Positions 6,595 through 12,089 of a DNA stretch of 12,089 nt are shown piece by piece (positions within the stretch are counted from its first letter, which is position 1; the number at the start of each line of letters is the position of its first letter). Below the pieces are notes generated by a model that had not been told where the DNA came from, ran no database searches, and was given only the letters and a program-made list of their open reading frames with translations. The stretch lies in the NCBI GenBank assembly GCA_002323775.1, contig DCPV01000209.1, positions 12,378 to 24,466 on the forward strand, in the 5' to 3' direction. The translations under genes and the position numbers were made by a program. Origin of the DNA: Firmicutes bacterium UBA1535 (GTDB taxonomy: Bacteria; Bacillota; Clostridia; Tissierellales; Sedimentibacteraceae).

Positions 6595-7503
6595 ATGAGA
6601 TTAAAGGATATTAAAAATTTATTACATAATGATAAAAAAATGAAACTTGCAGTTGTTGCTGCTGAAGAAGAAAATGTGTTGATAGCTGTTGACGATGCTT
6701 ATAAAAATGATATCGTTATACCTGTTTTAATCGGCGATGCAAATAAAATAAGAGAAATAGCTAAAAATGCTCAGATTAATATTGATTGTTATGAGTTAAT
6801 AAACACTGATAGCTTAGAGCAGTCAGCTGAAATTGCTGTTAAAATGGTTCGTGAGAAAAAAGCAGATTTTCTCATTAAAGGCTTGATTGATACTTCAATA
6901 CTTGTTAAGCAGGTTTTAAATAAAGAGTATGGACTTACAACAGGCAGAACATTAAGCCATGTTATGGCTTATGATGTTCCGGTATATCACAAACTTTTGT
7001 ATCTAACTGACGGAGGCATAATGACATATCCTGATTTAGATGGTAAAAAAAATATATTGGAAAATGCAATTGATGTATTGAAGGCACTAAACTACAAGGA
7101 AATAAAAGTAGCTTGTTTAGCGGCTAAAGAAAAATTAAATCCTAAGATGCCTCCGACTGTTGATGCTGATGCACTCAAAAAAATGTGTGAAGCTGGAGAA
7201 TTCGCAGATGGTGTTGTGGTTGAAGGACCTATATCATTTGATTTAGCTGTATCAAAAGAGGCAGCAGAGATTAAAAAATATGATAGTCCTGTAGCAGGAG
7301 ACACAGATATACTTCTTGTACCAAATATCGAAACAGGTAATGGAATAGGAAAAACTATGACATATTTTGGTAATGCTTTAAGTGCTGGAATTATAGTGGG
7401 TGCAAGTGCGCCAGTAGTTTTGGTATCAAGAGCAGATTCTTATGAGTCAAAATATTATTCAATATTGTTAGGTGCTTTGGTTGCACAAAACAGTAGAAAA
7501 TAA
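6595..7503 (+). CDS. ptb: Phosphate butyryltransferase
   Basis: This converts butyryl-CoA (or a related short or branched acyl-CoA) plus phosphate to acyl-phosphate and CoA, the step before butyrate kinase. The 302-residue length is typical. The protein follows the phosphate acetyl/butyryl transferase fold: KADFLIKGLIDTSILVKQVL (about 95-114), LSHVMAYDVP, LTDGGIMTYPDLDGK (about 138-152), DGVVVEGPISFDLAVS (about 203-218), the SPVAGDTDILLVPNIETGN signature (about 228-246) and the Ala-rich SAGIIVGASAPVVLVSR (about 263-279). AAGAGGTG precedes the ATG at 6595. It is followed by buk in the same orientation with a 167-base gap, so the pair may be co-transcribed or buk may have its own promoter. Substrates in amino-acid fermenters can also be isobutyryl- or isovaleryl-CoA. 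Confidence 0.93.
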   Translation: MRLKDIKNLLHNDKKMKLAVVAAEEENVLIAVDDAYKNDIVIPVLIGDANKIREIAKNAQINIDCYELINTDSLEQSAEIAVKMVREKKADFLIKGLIDTSILVKQVLNKEYGLTTGRTLSHVMAYDVPVYHKLLYLTDGGIMTYPDLDGKKNILENAIDVLKALNYKEIKVACLAAKEKLNPKMPPTVDADALKKMCEAGEFADGVVVEGPISFDLAVSKEAAEIKKYDSPVAGDTDILLVPNIETGNGIGKTMTYFGNALSAGIIVGASAPVVLVSRADSYESKYYSILLGALVAQNSRK

Positions 7504-7629
7504 AAAATTTTAAAGTTAAAAGCTATTAAATTTCTAAACTTTTAATTGATATTAGAGAGTTGTCATTTTTTGGACAGGTGGCGCTGTTAAAAATACATAT
7601 TATAAAATAAGAATTTAAGAAAAATACTT

Positions 7630-7654
7630 TGCTTTTTTGAAACGTAGAAAAGCA
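7630..7654 (+). other. Short hairpin directly ahead of the buk ribosome binding site
   Basis: TGCTTTT (7630-7636) pairs with AAAAGCA (7648-7654) around an 11-base loop. The TGGAGG of buk begins seven bases later (7661-7666). The hairpin could influence translation or stabilise a processed 5' end of buk. The rest of the 167-base ptb-buk gap shows no convincing promoter or terminator. Confidence 0.35.
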
Positions 7655-7670
7655 GGGGAATGGAGGAATT

Positions 7671-8735
7671 ATGTACAAAATCTTATCAATAAATCCTGGT
7701 TCAACATCTACAAAGATAGCTGTTTATGAAGATGAAAAACCATTGTTTGTAGAAAGCATACAGCATAGCGATAGTGACTTAGCAGGATTTGCAAGAATTC
7801 AAGACCAATTTGAATTTAGAAAAAATGCAGTTATGAATTTTTTAAAAACTAATAATGTGTCTACAAGCGAGTTATCAGCTATAGTAGGGCGTGGAGGGCT
7901 TTTACCTCCAGTAAAATCAGGTGCATATCGTGTAAATGAGACAATGGTAGATGTTCTTATGAACAGACCGGTTCTTGAACATGCTTCAAATCTAGCAGCA
8001 CTTATAGCTTATGAAATGTCAAAGGAGCTTAATATAAATGCTTACATTTACGATTCTATAGCAGTTGATGAGCTTATAGACATAGCAAGACATACAGGAT
8101 TGCCAGAGGTTGACAGAGTTAGCTTAACGCATGCACTTAACATGAGAGCTGCTGCAATAAAAACAGCACAAAAACTTGACAAGCCATACAAGGATTGTAA
8201 TTTGGTTGTTGCGCATCTTGGCGGAGGAATATCACTTACAGCACATAGTGGCGGAAAGATGATAGACATAGTTTCTGATGATGAAGGTCCTTTTTCACCA
8301 GAACGCTCTGGCAGAGTTGCAGTAAAGGATTTATATAAATATGTAAGCTCTGGAAAATACACTAAAGATGAAATGAAGAAAAAGTTAAGAGGAGAAGCTG
8401 GGCTGAAAGGTCATCTTGGAACTATTGACGCTCGTGAGGTTCAAAAGAGAATAGAAAGTGGAGACGAAAAAGCGAAGCTTATATTCGAAACTATGGCATA
8501 TCAAATTGCCAAATCCATAGGTGAGTTATCTGTTGCATTATATGGTAAGGTAGATAGAATTGTTTTGACAGGTGGCATAGCATACTCAAAAATTCTAACT
8601 GATTGGATAATAGAGAGAGTAAAATTCATAGCTCCAGTAGAAATTTTACCGGGAGAAAATGAAATGGAATCTTTGAGCCTGGGAGCTTTAAGAGTTCTAA
8701 GAGGTGAAGAAACAGCAAGAGAGTATGCAGAATAA
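7671..8735 (+). CDS. buk: Butyrate kinase
   Basis: This transfers the phosphate of butyryl-phosphate (or a similar acyl-phosphate) to ADP, giving ATP and the acid; it is the energy-yielding step of the Ptb-Buk route. At 354 residues it is full length. ASKHA-fold motifs are clear: the N-terminal phosphate loop ILSINPGSTSTKIAVYEDE (4-22), VGRGGLLPPVKSG (about 72-84), VAHLGGGISLTAH (about 184-196) followed by DIVSDDEGPFSPERSGR, and the adenosine motif VLTGGIAYSK near 298-307. TGGAGG lies five bases before the ATG. With ptb upstream it forms the usual pathway pair; with pduL nearby the kinase may also use other acyl-phosphates. A strong terminator follows at 8885. Confidence 0.95.
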   Translation: MYKILSINPGSTSTKIAVYEDEKPLFVESIQHSDSDLAGFARIQDQFEFRKNAVMNFLKTNNVSTSELSAIVGRGGLLPPVKSGAYRVNETMVDVLMNRPVLEHASNLAALIAYEMSKELNINAYIYDSIAVDELIDIARHTGLPEVDRVSLTHALNMRAAAIKTAQKLDKPYKDCNLVVAHLGGGISLTAHSGGKMIDIVSDDEGPFSPERSGRVAVKDLYKYVSSGKYTKDEMKKKLRGEAGLKGHLGTIDAREVQKRIESGDEKAKLIFETMAYQIAKSIGELSVALYGKVDRIVLTGGIAYSKILTDWIIERVKFIAPVEILPGENEMESLSLGALRVLRGEETAREYAE

Positions 8736-8884
8736 GCTTAAATATTGAATAGATATTTACTATTTACACATATTTTGAAATTTTAAGACAGCAGTGTATT
8801 ACATTAATTATAAAAATTTTAAAATTATGGGTTTTAGCACTTGATTTTTTATAGAATTTGTAATAGAATTGTAAATAAATACAT

Positions 8885-8932
8885 AAGCAGATAAATTTTT
8901 GACATAAGGATAAAATTTATCTGCTTTTTTTT
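8885..8932 (+). terminator. Strong rho-independent terminator after buk
   Basis: GCAGATAAATTTT (8887-8899) pairs perfectly over 13 bases with AAAATTTATCTGC (8912-8924), extendable by two A-T pairs, with a 12-base loop and eight Ts (8925-8932). It lies about 150 bases after the buk stop and insulates the metabolic genes from the kinase gene. The rest of the 270-base gap (8736-9005) is AT-rich with no gene; a TATAAT at 8985-8990 lacks a good -35 and is too near the ribosome binding site to be convincing. Confidence 0.93.
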
Positions 8933-9005
8933 AGAGTTTAAATATTATAAAAGTATAAAAATGTCTATGAAATAAAAATAGGCATATAATTAGGGGGGTT
9001 AAAAA

Positions 9006-10337
9006 ATGAATTTAGAAATTATAAAATTTGTTAATTGTATTATATTTGCTGTGCTTAGTGTGCTTTTAATTTATGAAATGAGGGATGATGATAGTAATGT
9101 AAAGTTATCTTCAATAAGATGGATAATTGTTGTAATGTCATCAATTGTTTTCTTGCTTATAGCTAATTATGCAGTACCATTATACTTAAAGCTTCCATTT
9201 GTAATAATTACGTTTATTATTGTATGTCAATTAATGTTTAAAGTTAGTTTTATCAAAAAGATGTTTGCATGTATAGTTGCTGTATCAATAGCATGGTTGA
9301 TTGATTCTATAATATCATTTTTCTTTATATTTATATTGAAGTTCAATATGCAAGATTTGAATAAAGACTTACAATATTATGTTTTCTATAATACATTAAG
9401 TATTATGCTTTTTATATTAGCAATAATATTTTTAAAGACAAGAAGGCTTATATTTCACGTAAATAAGAATATGAGTATACTCACTAGAAATTTATTATTT
9501 TTTATAGTTGTATTTCAAATTTTAAATGTTTTTGTTCAATTTTTTTTAATTATTAATTTATCATATAATTCCAATTTAAATATTATTTCTTTTATTTCTT
9601 ATATATGCTCTATTGCTTCAATAGGTATTTTATTATACAGTACAAATATTATAATTGATAAGGAAAATATAATAAAGTTATCAAATGAATATAATGAGAA
9701 TTTGAGTGTATACAATGGAGTCTTACAAAGTTCTATAGAAAGTCAGAGAAAAATTGCACATGAACATGGCAATCAGTTATCTGTTTTGTCTGGATATATA
9801 GCAAGTGCTAACTTAGAAAAAGCAAAGAGCTACTTAGAAAAAATTATTGGTAATTGCAACTCTGAAAATGAACTACTTTCCCATATTAAAGAAAGTGGTC
9901 TTAAAGCGTTGCTTGTGTTTAAAATTGCTATGATAGAAAGAAAAAATATAGACTTTGAACTTGTTGTTGATGAGGATATAGAAAATACTATAATACCATC
10001 AGAGGACTTGTGTCAAATTGTAGGGATTTTTCTTGATAATGCAATAGATGCAGCTGTTCAGTCCGAAGAACCTTATATAACTATGTCTATTTTGAAAAAT
10101 GAAAAAGATCTTGCTATAATTATAATGAATTCAACTAATAATGAAGATATTGATACAGAAAAAATTTATCAAAAAGGATATTCATCAAAGGGCGAAGGTA
10201 GAGGCTTTGGACTTCATATAGTTGATGAAATAGTAAAAAAATATAAAGAGCTCAATCTTCAAACGAGGGTAGAAGACGGGCTCTTCATACAGGAGCTTCG
10301 TGTTGCAGATAAATCTACTTCTTCAACAGCGATTTAG
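9006..10337 (+). CDS. AgrC-type membrane sensor histidine kinase (GHKL ATPase)
   Basis: A predicted peptide receptor kinase of 443 residues. The first 216 residues hold six or seven hydrophobic helices (near 5-22, 38-57, 63-80, 87-112, 124-144, 161-186, 190-216). A linker helix leads to the phosphoacceptor region QRKIAHEHGNQLSVLSGY with His252 and Asn256, the R-x3-H-E-x2-N pattern of AgrC/LytS-like kinases. The ATPase domain has the N-box FLDNAIDAA (Asn345), an NST segment near 375 and the glycine box GEGRGFGLHIV (396-406). AGGGGGG (8992-8998) precedes the ATG. Convergent agrB-agrD genes next to it suggest that it senses their peptide. The last seven codons overlap agrD on the other strand. 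No response-regulator gene follows, so its partner must lie elsewhere. I leave the symbol blank because the layout is not the standard agrBDCA operon. Confidence 0.88.
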   Translation: MNLEIIKFVNCIIFAVLSVLLIYEMRDDDSNVKLSSIRWIIVVMSSIVFLLIANYAVPLYLKLPFVIITFIIVCQLMFKVSFIKKMFACIVAVSIAWLIDSIISFFFIFILKFNMQDLNKDLQYYVFYNTLSIMLFILAIIFLKTRRLIFHVNKNMSILTRNLLFFIVVFQILNVFVQFFLIINLSYNSNLNIISFISYICSIASIGILLYSTNIIIDKENIIKLSNEYNENLSVYNGVLQSSIESQRKIAHEHGNQLSVLSGYIASANLEKAKSYLEKIIGNCNSENELLSHIKESGLKALLVFKIAMIERKNIDFELVVDEDIENTIIPSEDLCQIVGIFLDNAIDAAVQSEEPYITMSILKNEKDLAIIIMNSTNNEDIDTEKIYQKGYSSKGEGRGFGLHIVDEIVKKYKELNLQTRVEDGLFIQELRVADKSTSSTAI

Positions 10338-10449
10338 GTAGCTTTGGCTCACTCCAAGCAAAAAGTGGGCATGCAACCGTAGAGGTCTTAGCTAAATTAG
10401 TAGTGATTTTAAGTAATTTGTTTGCTAAACTCTTTTTAATAGTACTCAT
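10315..10449 (-). CDS. agrD: AgrD-type cyclic peptide autoinducer precursor, 44 residues
   Basis: This small gene encodes a precursor that AgrB would cut and cyclise to a thiolactone signal. The N-terminal part (MSTIKKSLANKLLKITTNLA) is a basic amphipathic helix as in AgrD leaders; the core is TSTVACPLFAW with the single Cys27; the tail is SEPKLPKSLLKK, which lines up with the acidic-proline tail of known AgrD proteins (S. aureus group I DEVEVPKELT). AGGAGG (10465-10460 on the - strand) lies ten bases before the ATG, inside two Arg codons of agrB. The gene overlaps the agrB end by 14 bases, so translation is probably coupled, and it overlaps the kinase 3' end by 23 bases on the other strand. 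Recognition rests on the core and tail pattern plus position right after agrB. No terminator is seen after it. Confidence 0.93.
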   Translation of the reverse strand: MSTIKKSLANKLLKITTNLAKTSTVACPLFAWSEPKLPKSLLKK

Positions 10450-11032
10450 AATTTCTATACCTCCTTTTGAAAATTTTATATAATATTGGAGATATGTTTA
10501 TCGAGTTTACAGACAAAATGCAAACAATTGCACTCGATAAAAATCCAATATGTATAATTGCAATTAATGAAAAAAACAAAGCTGTCATTGTTGAACATAG
10601 TTTTAGTATAATCCTTACACGAGCATTTAAGAGAGGTCTTTTTTCTGTGTCAGCAGGTGCGAACAACATGGTTGATAAAATTGATAGTAAACAAATGATT
10701 GAGGTAGATAAAGTACTAAAGCTATAATTTTTTGATATGTAAATTGTTCCAAATAAAATTACAAAGCTTGTTATATAACAGCTAATTTCTTTATCTGCAT
10801 GAAATCCGAATGAGCTAGTTTTTATTATGACTAGTAGCAAAGAAACTATTAAAAATTCCGTTTGCCAGCCAAAAGCCATGCTTATTACAAAAAATAATAA
10901 TGTTTTTGTTACTAATGAATATATAACCTCCATTCCATATAAAGCTACTTCCATCTGATCTTCTGTAATATTTTCTATGTTCTTATGCAGAAATTTTTCA
11001 AATTTATTAAGAGTTCTTTGTTTTATATTCAT
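10436..11032 (-). CDS. agrB: AgrB-type membrane endopeptidase, autoinducer processing
   Basis: AgrB is an integral membrane cysteine protease that removes the AgrD tail and joins the new end to the cysteine as a thiolactone. At 198 residues it is normal length. The catalytic pair is visible as SSFGFHAD (His78) and KEISC (Cys85), seven residues apart as in the family. Conserved APADTEKRPL (125-134) follows. The N-terminal amphipathic helix (1-30) precedes about five or six membrane helices (36-70, 87-124, 138-186). The C-terminus is basic (KIFKRRYRNYEYY) and its codons carry the agrD ribosome binding site. No Shine-Dalgarno lies before the ATG at 11032; a -10-like TACAAT six bases upstream suggests a leaderless transcript. 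Internal methionines would cut the conserved N-terminus, so I keep this start. Confidence 0.92.
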   Translation of the reverse strand: MNIKQRTLNKFEKFLHKNIENITEDQMEVALYGMEVIYSLVTKTLLFFVISMAFGWQTEFLIVSLLLVIIKTSSFGFHADKEISCYITSFVILFGTIYISKNYSFSTLSTSIICLLSILSTMLFAPADTEKRPLLNARVRIILKLCSTMTALFFSLIAIIHIGFLSSAIVCILSVNSINISPILYKIFKRRYRNYEYY

Positions 11033-11038
11033 AAATTA

Positions 11039-11067
11039 ATTGTAGCAAATTATTCGACAAAAATAAA
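11039..11067 (-). promoter_or_regulatory. Candidate leaderless promoter for agrB-agrD
   Basis: On the - strand TACAAT (11044-11039) lies six bases before the agrB ATG, so transcription would begin at or next to the start codon. The -35 position (11067-11062) reads TTTATT, a weak match, as for promoters needing an activator. A TGTCG box (11059-11055) lies between them. Absence of any ribosome binding site fits a leaderless message. This is inference. Confidence 0.4.
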
Positions 11068-11132
11068 CAAATATTTCTGTAAGTTTAAATCTTTTTATCG
11101 ACAATATACGACATATTTCGACAAAAATGTCG
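11053..11132. repeat. Cluster of CGACA boxes upstream of agrB
   Basis: CGACA occurs at 11055, 11099, 11109 and 11119, the last three exactly ten bases (one helical turn) apart. The longer TTCGACAAAAAT is repeated exactly at 11053-11064 and 11117-11128. The last box pairs with TGTCG (11128-11132) as an inverted repeat with a four-base spacer. Phased repeats upstream of a weak promoter are what a bound regulator would need, so this is a candidate operator for agrB-agrD. Confidence 0.5.
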
Positions 11133-11150
11133 CAAAAATTGAGATGGGGC

Positions 11151-11180
11151 TAATAAAAATTTTATAAAAGATTTTTATTA
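11151..11180. repeat. AT-only inverted repeat between agrB and the Rpn gene
   Basis: TAATAAAAAT (11151-11160) and ATTTTTATTA (11171-11180) are perfect complements around TTTATAAAAG. It lies between the divergent agrB and Rpn promoters and just before the TTGAAA element. With no G-C pair it is a weak RNA hairpin; it may be chance in AT-rich DNA. Confidence 0.3.
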
Positions 11181-11184
11181 ACTA

Positions 11185-11213
11185 TTGAAAAGATATATAA
11201 ACAACGATATAAT
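11185..11213 (+). promoter_or_regulatory. Predicted sigma-A promoter for the Rpn-family gene
   Basis: TTGAAA (11185-11190), a 17-base spacer and a perfect TATAAT (11208-11213). The predicted start near 11220 gives a leader of about 114 bases before the ATG at 11334. A second TGTATAAT (11232-11239) lacks a fitting -35. Confidence 0.7.
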
Positions 11214-11278
11214 ATAACTAAGCATAAATTTTGTATAATTTATGGAGGGATTAATAAAATCTATTCTAAAGATTAATA

Positions 11279-11303
11279 AATTTATCTCAAAAGGGGATAA
11301 ATT
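11279..11303 (+). other. Leader hairpin before the Rpn-family gene
   Basis: AATTTATCTC (11279-11288) pairs with GGGATAAATT (11294-11303), one G-T wobble, loop AAAAG. There is no T-run after it. It ends 30 bases before the ATG and could stabilise or control the leader. Otherwise the 301-base agrB-Rpn gap holds the repeats and promoters listed and no gene. Confidence 0.4.
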
Positions 11304-11333
11304 ATGTAGTAAAGCACGGGGGATAAAAGAAAA

Positions 11334-12089
11334 ATGAATAATTCTAAGAGTAAAGACACAGAATTTACTTCGGTAATAAAACCAAAGGTAGATTATGCCT
11401 TTAAACAAATGATGAATAACAGGGTTGCACTACGAGATTTTTTAAGTGCAGTTCTTAAAATGAATGAAGAAAATATAACTGACATTGCATACATTGATAC
11501 ACATACTCTAAAAGAGCATGATAACGATAAGTACATTGTCATGGATGTAAGAATAACAGTTGATAATATCTACGAGATAGATGTAGAAATGCAGGTTAGA
11601 AATTTTGTATATTGGACAGACAGAGTTTTGTTTTATACTTGTAAAATGCTTACAGGACAAATGAAAAAAAGTGATGACTATAATAAATTCAAAAAGTGTA
11701 TTAACATAAGTATTCTGGATTATAATATATTTGATGATAAAAAATACAAAAACTTCTATAGCTCGTATCATATATCAGAAGACAAGGATAATAGAATATT
11801 TAGCGATTTATTAGAATTCCATGTGATTGAGTTAAAAAAGATACCAGAAGATAGTATAAATTCATTAGAAAATAACAAATTGTTAGATTGGGCAAGATTT
11901 TTAAATTCTGAGAGCAAGGAGGAAATGGAAATGTTATCTAAACAAAATTCAGGAATAAAAGCAGCATACGATGAACTGGAAACACTATACGATGATGATG
12001 AAAAAAGAGCTATATACGAAGCAAGAGAAAAGGCTATGATGGATTATAGAGTACAACAAAGAGCTGCAAGAGAAGAAGGAATAAAAGAA
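11334..12089 (+). CDS. Rpn-family PD-(D/E)XK nuclease / transposase-like protein (3' end outside window)
   Basis: The frame opens with ATG at 11334 and stays open for 252 codons to the window edge, so the C-terminus is missing. It fits the Rpn (recombination-promoting nuclease, PDDEXK_2) family: an N-terminal VIKPKVDYAFKQMM segment (14-27) with FLSAVL after it, then a PD-(D/E)XK core with Asp71 in IVMDVRI and the D-x-E-x-Q strand IDVEMQV (Asp83, Glu85, Gln87), followed by YWTDRVLFYTCKMLTGQM (93-110), SILDYNIF and FHVIELKKIP. A long charged helix (about 195-252) ends REEGIKE, where such proteins often carry repeats. Rpn proteins cleave DNA and are spread by horizontal transfer, often in many copies. 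The GGGGG at 11318-11322 is a rather distant ribosome binding site. A consensus promoter lies at 11185-11213. Confidence 0.88.
   Translation, partial: MNNSKSKDTEFTSVIKPKVDYAFKQMMNNRVALRDFLSAVLKMNEENITDIAYIDTHTLKEHDNDKYIVMDVRITVDNIYEIDVEMQVRNFVYWTDRVLFYTCKMLTGQMKKSDDYNKFKKCINISILDYNIFDDKKYKNFYSSYHISEDKDNRIFSDLLEFHVIELKKIPEDSINSLENNKLLDWARFLNSESKEEMEMLSKQNSGIKAAYDELETLYDDDEKRAIYEAREKAMMDYRVQQRAAREEGIKE

Noticed and set aside
8899..8927. TTGACA inside the terminator loop as a promoter -35
   Set aside because: No -10 element lies at 16-18 bases; the position is occupied by the terminator arm and T-run.
8887..10314. GCAGATAAAT occurs both in the buk terminator and near the kinase 3' end (10305-10314)
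   Set aside because: A ten-base match in AT-rich DNA with no further extension; probably chance, not a duplicated regulatory site.
10467..10727. Open frame of 86 codons on the + strand inside agrB
   Set aside because: It has no ribosome binding site and lies wholly antisense to agrB, whose catalytic motifs are intact.
11178..11408. Open frame of 76 codons on the - strand in the agrB-Rpn gap
   Set aside because: No ribosome binding site, overlaps the Rpn promoter and start on the other strand, and resembles no protein.
11508..11771. Open frame of 87 codons on the - strand inside the Rpn gene
   Set aside because: Antisense to a clear PD-(D/E)XK coding region; the hydrophobic product is a product of AT-rich antisense sequence.
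1..12089. CRISPR arrays, tRNA or rRNA genes, insertion-sequence ends
   Set aside because: I saw no regularly spaced repeats, no tRNA cloverleaf patterns, and no terminal inverted repeats with a transposase gene.

Overview
The window suggests a low-GC, Gram-positive, anaerobic fermenter of the Clostridia. This is inferred from the AT-rich DNA, strong AGGAGG-type ribosome binding sites, the Firmicutes gene order gdpP-rplI-dnaB, acyl-phosphate fermentation genes (pduL, ptb, buk) and an Agr-type peptide quorum-sensing locus. I cannot name the species from sequence alone.

Region 1 (1-2862, + strand) is core housekeeping. It holds the C-terminal half of the cyclic-di-AMP phosphodiesterase gene gdpP, overlapping by 4 bases with rplI (ribosomal protein L9), then dnaB (replicative helicase, TTG start).

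Region 2 (2957-5208, + strand) holds small regulatory and poorly known genes. They are an XRE-cupin regulator, a 57-residue orphan protein with its own terminator, a MazG-like protein lacking the expected second-motif aspartate, and a four-helix membrane protein. The soluble middle of the membrane protein looks like a degenerate Mrr-type restriction-endonuclease fold.

Region 3 (5301-8932, + strand) is energy metabolism: pduL with a consensus promoter and terminator, a small glutaredoxin with unusual interleaved inverted repeats in front, then ptb and buk, closed by a strong terminator. PduL and Ptb are unrelated enzymes that both turn acyl-CoA into acyl-phosphate. Buk then makes ATP from the acyl-phosphate.

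Region 4 (9006-11044) is an Agr-type signalling locus with an unusual layout. A receptor histidine kinase of the AgrC type lies on the + strand. An agrB-agrD pair lies on the - strand and runs toward it. The 44-codon agrD (10315-10449) overlaps both the end of agrB and the last codons of the kinase gene. No response regulator is in the window. The agrB start has no ribosome binding site but has a -10-like hexamer six bases upstream, and a cluster of CGACA boxes lies further upstream.

Region 5 (11185-12089, + strand) has a consensus promoter and a leader with a hairpin, then a gene for an Rpn-family PD-(D/E)XK nuclease that runs off the window end. The agr-Rpn end looks like accessory DNA beside a housekeeping and metabolic block.
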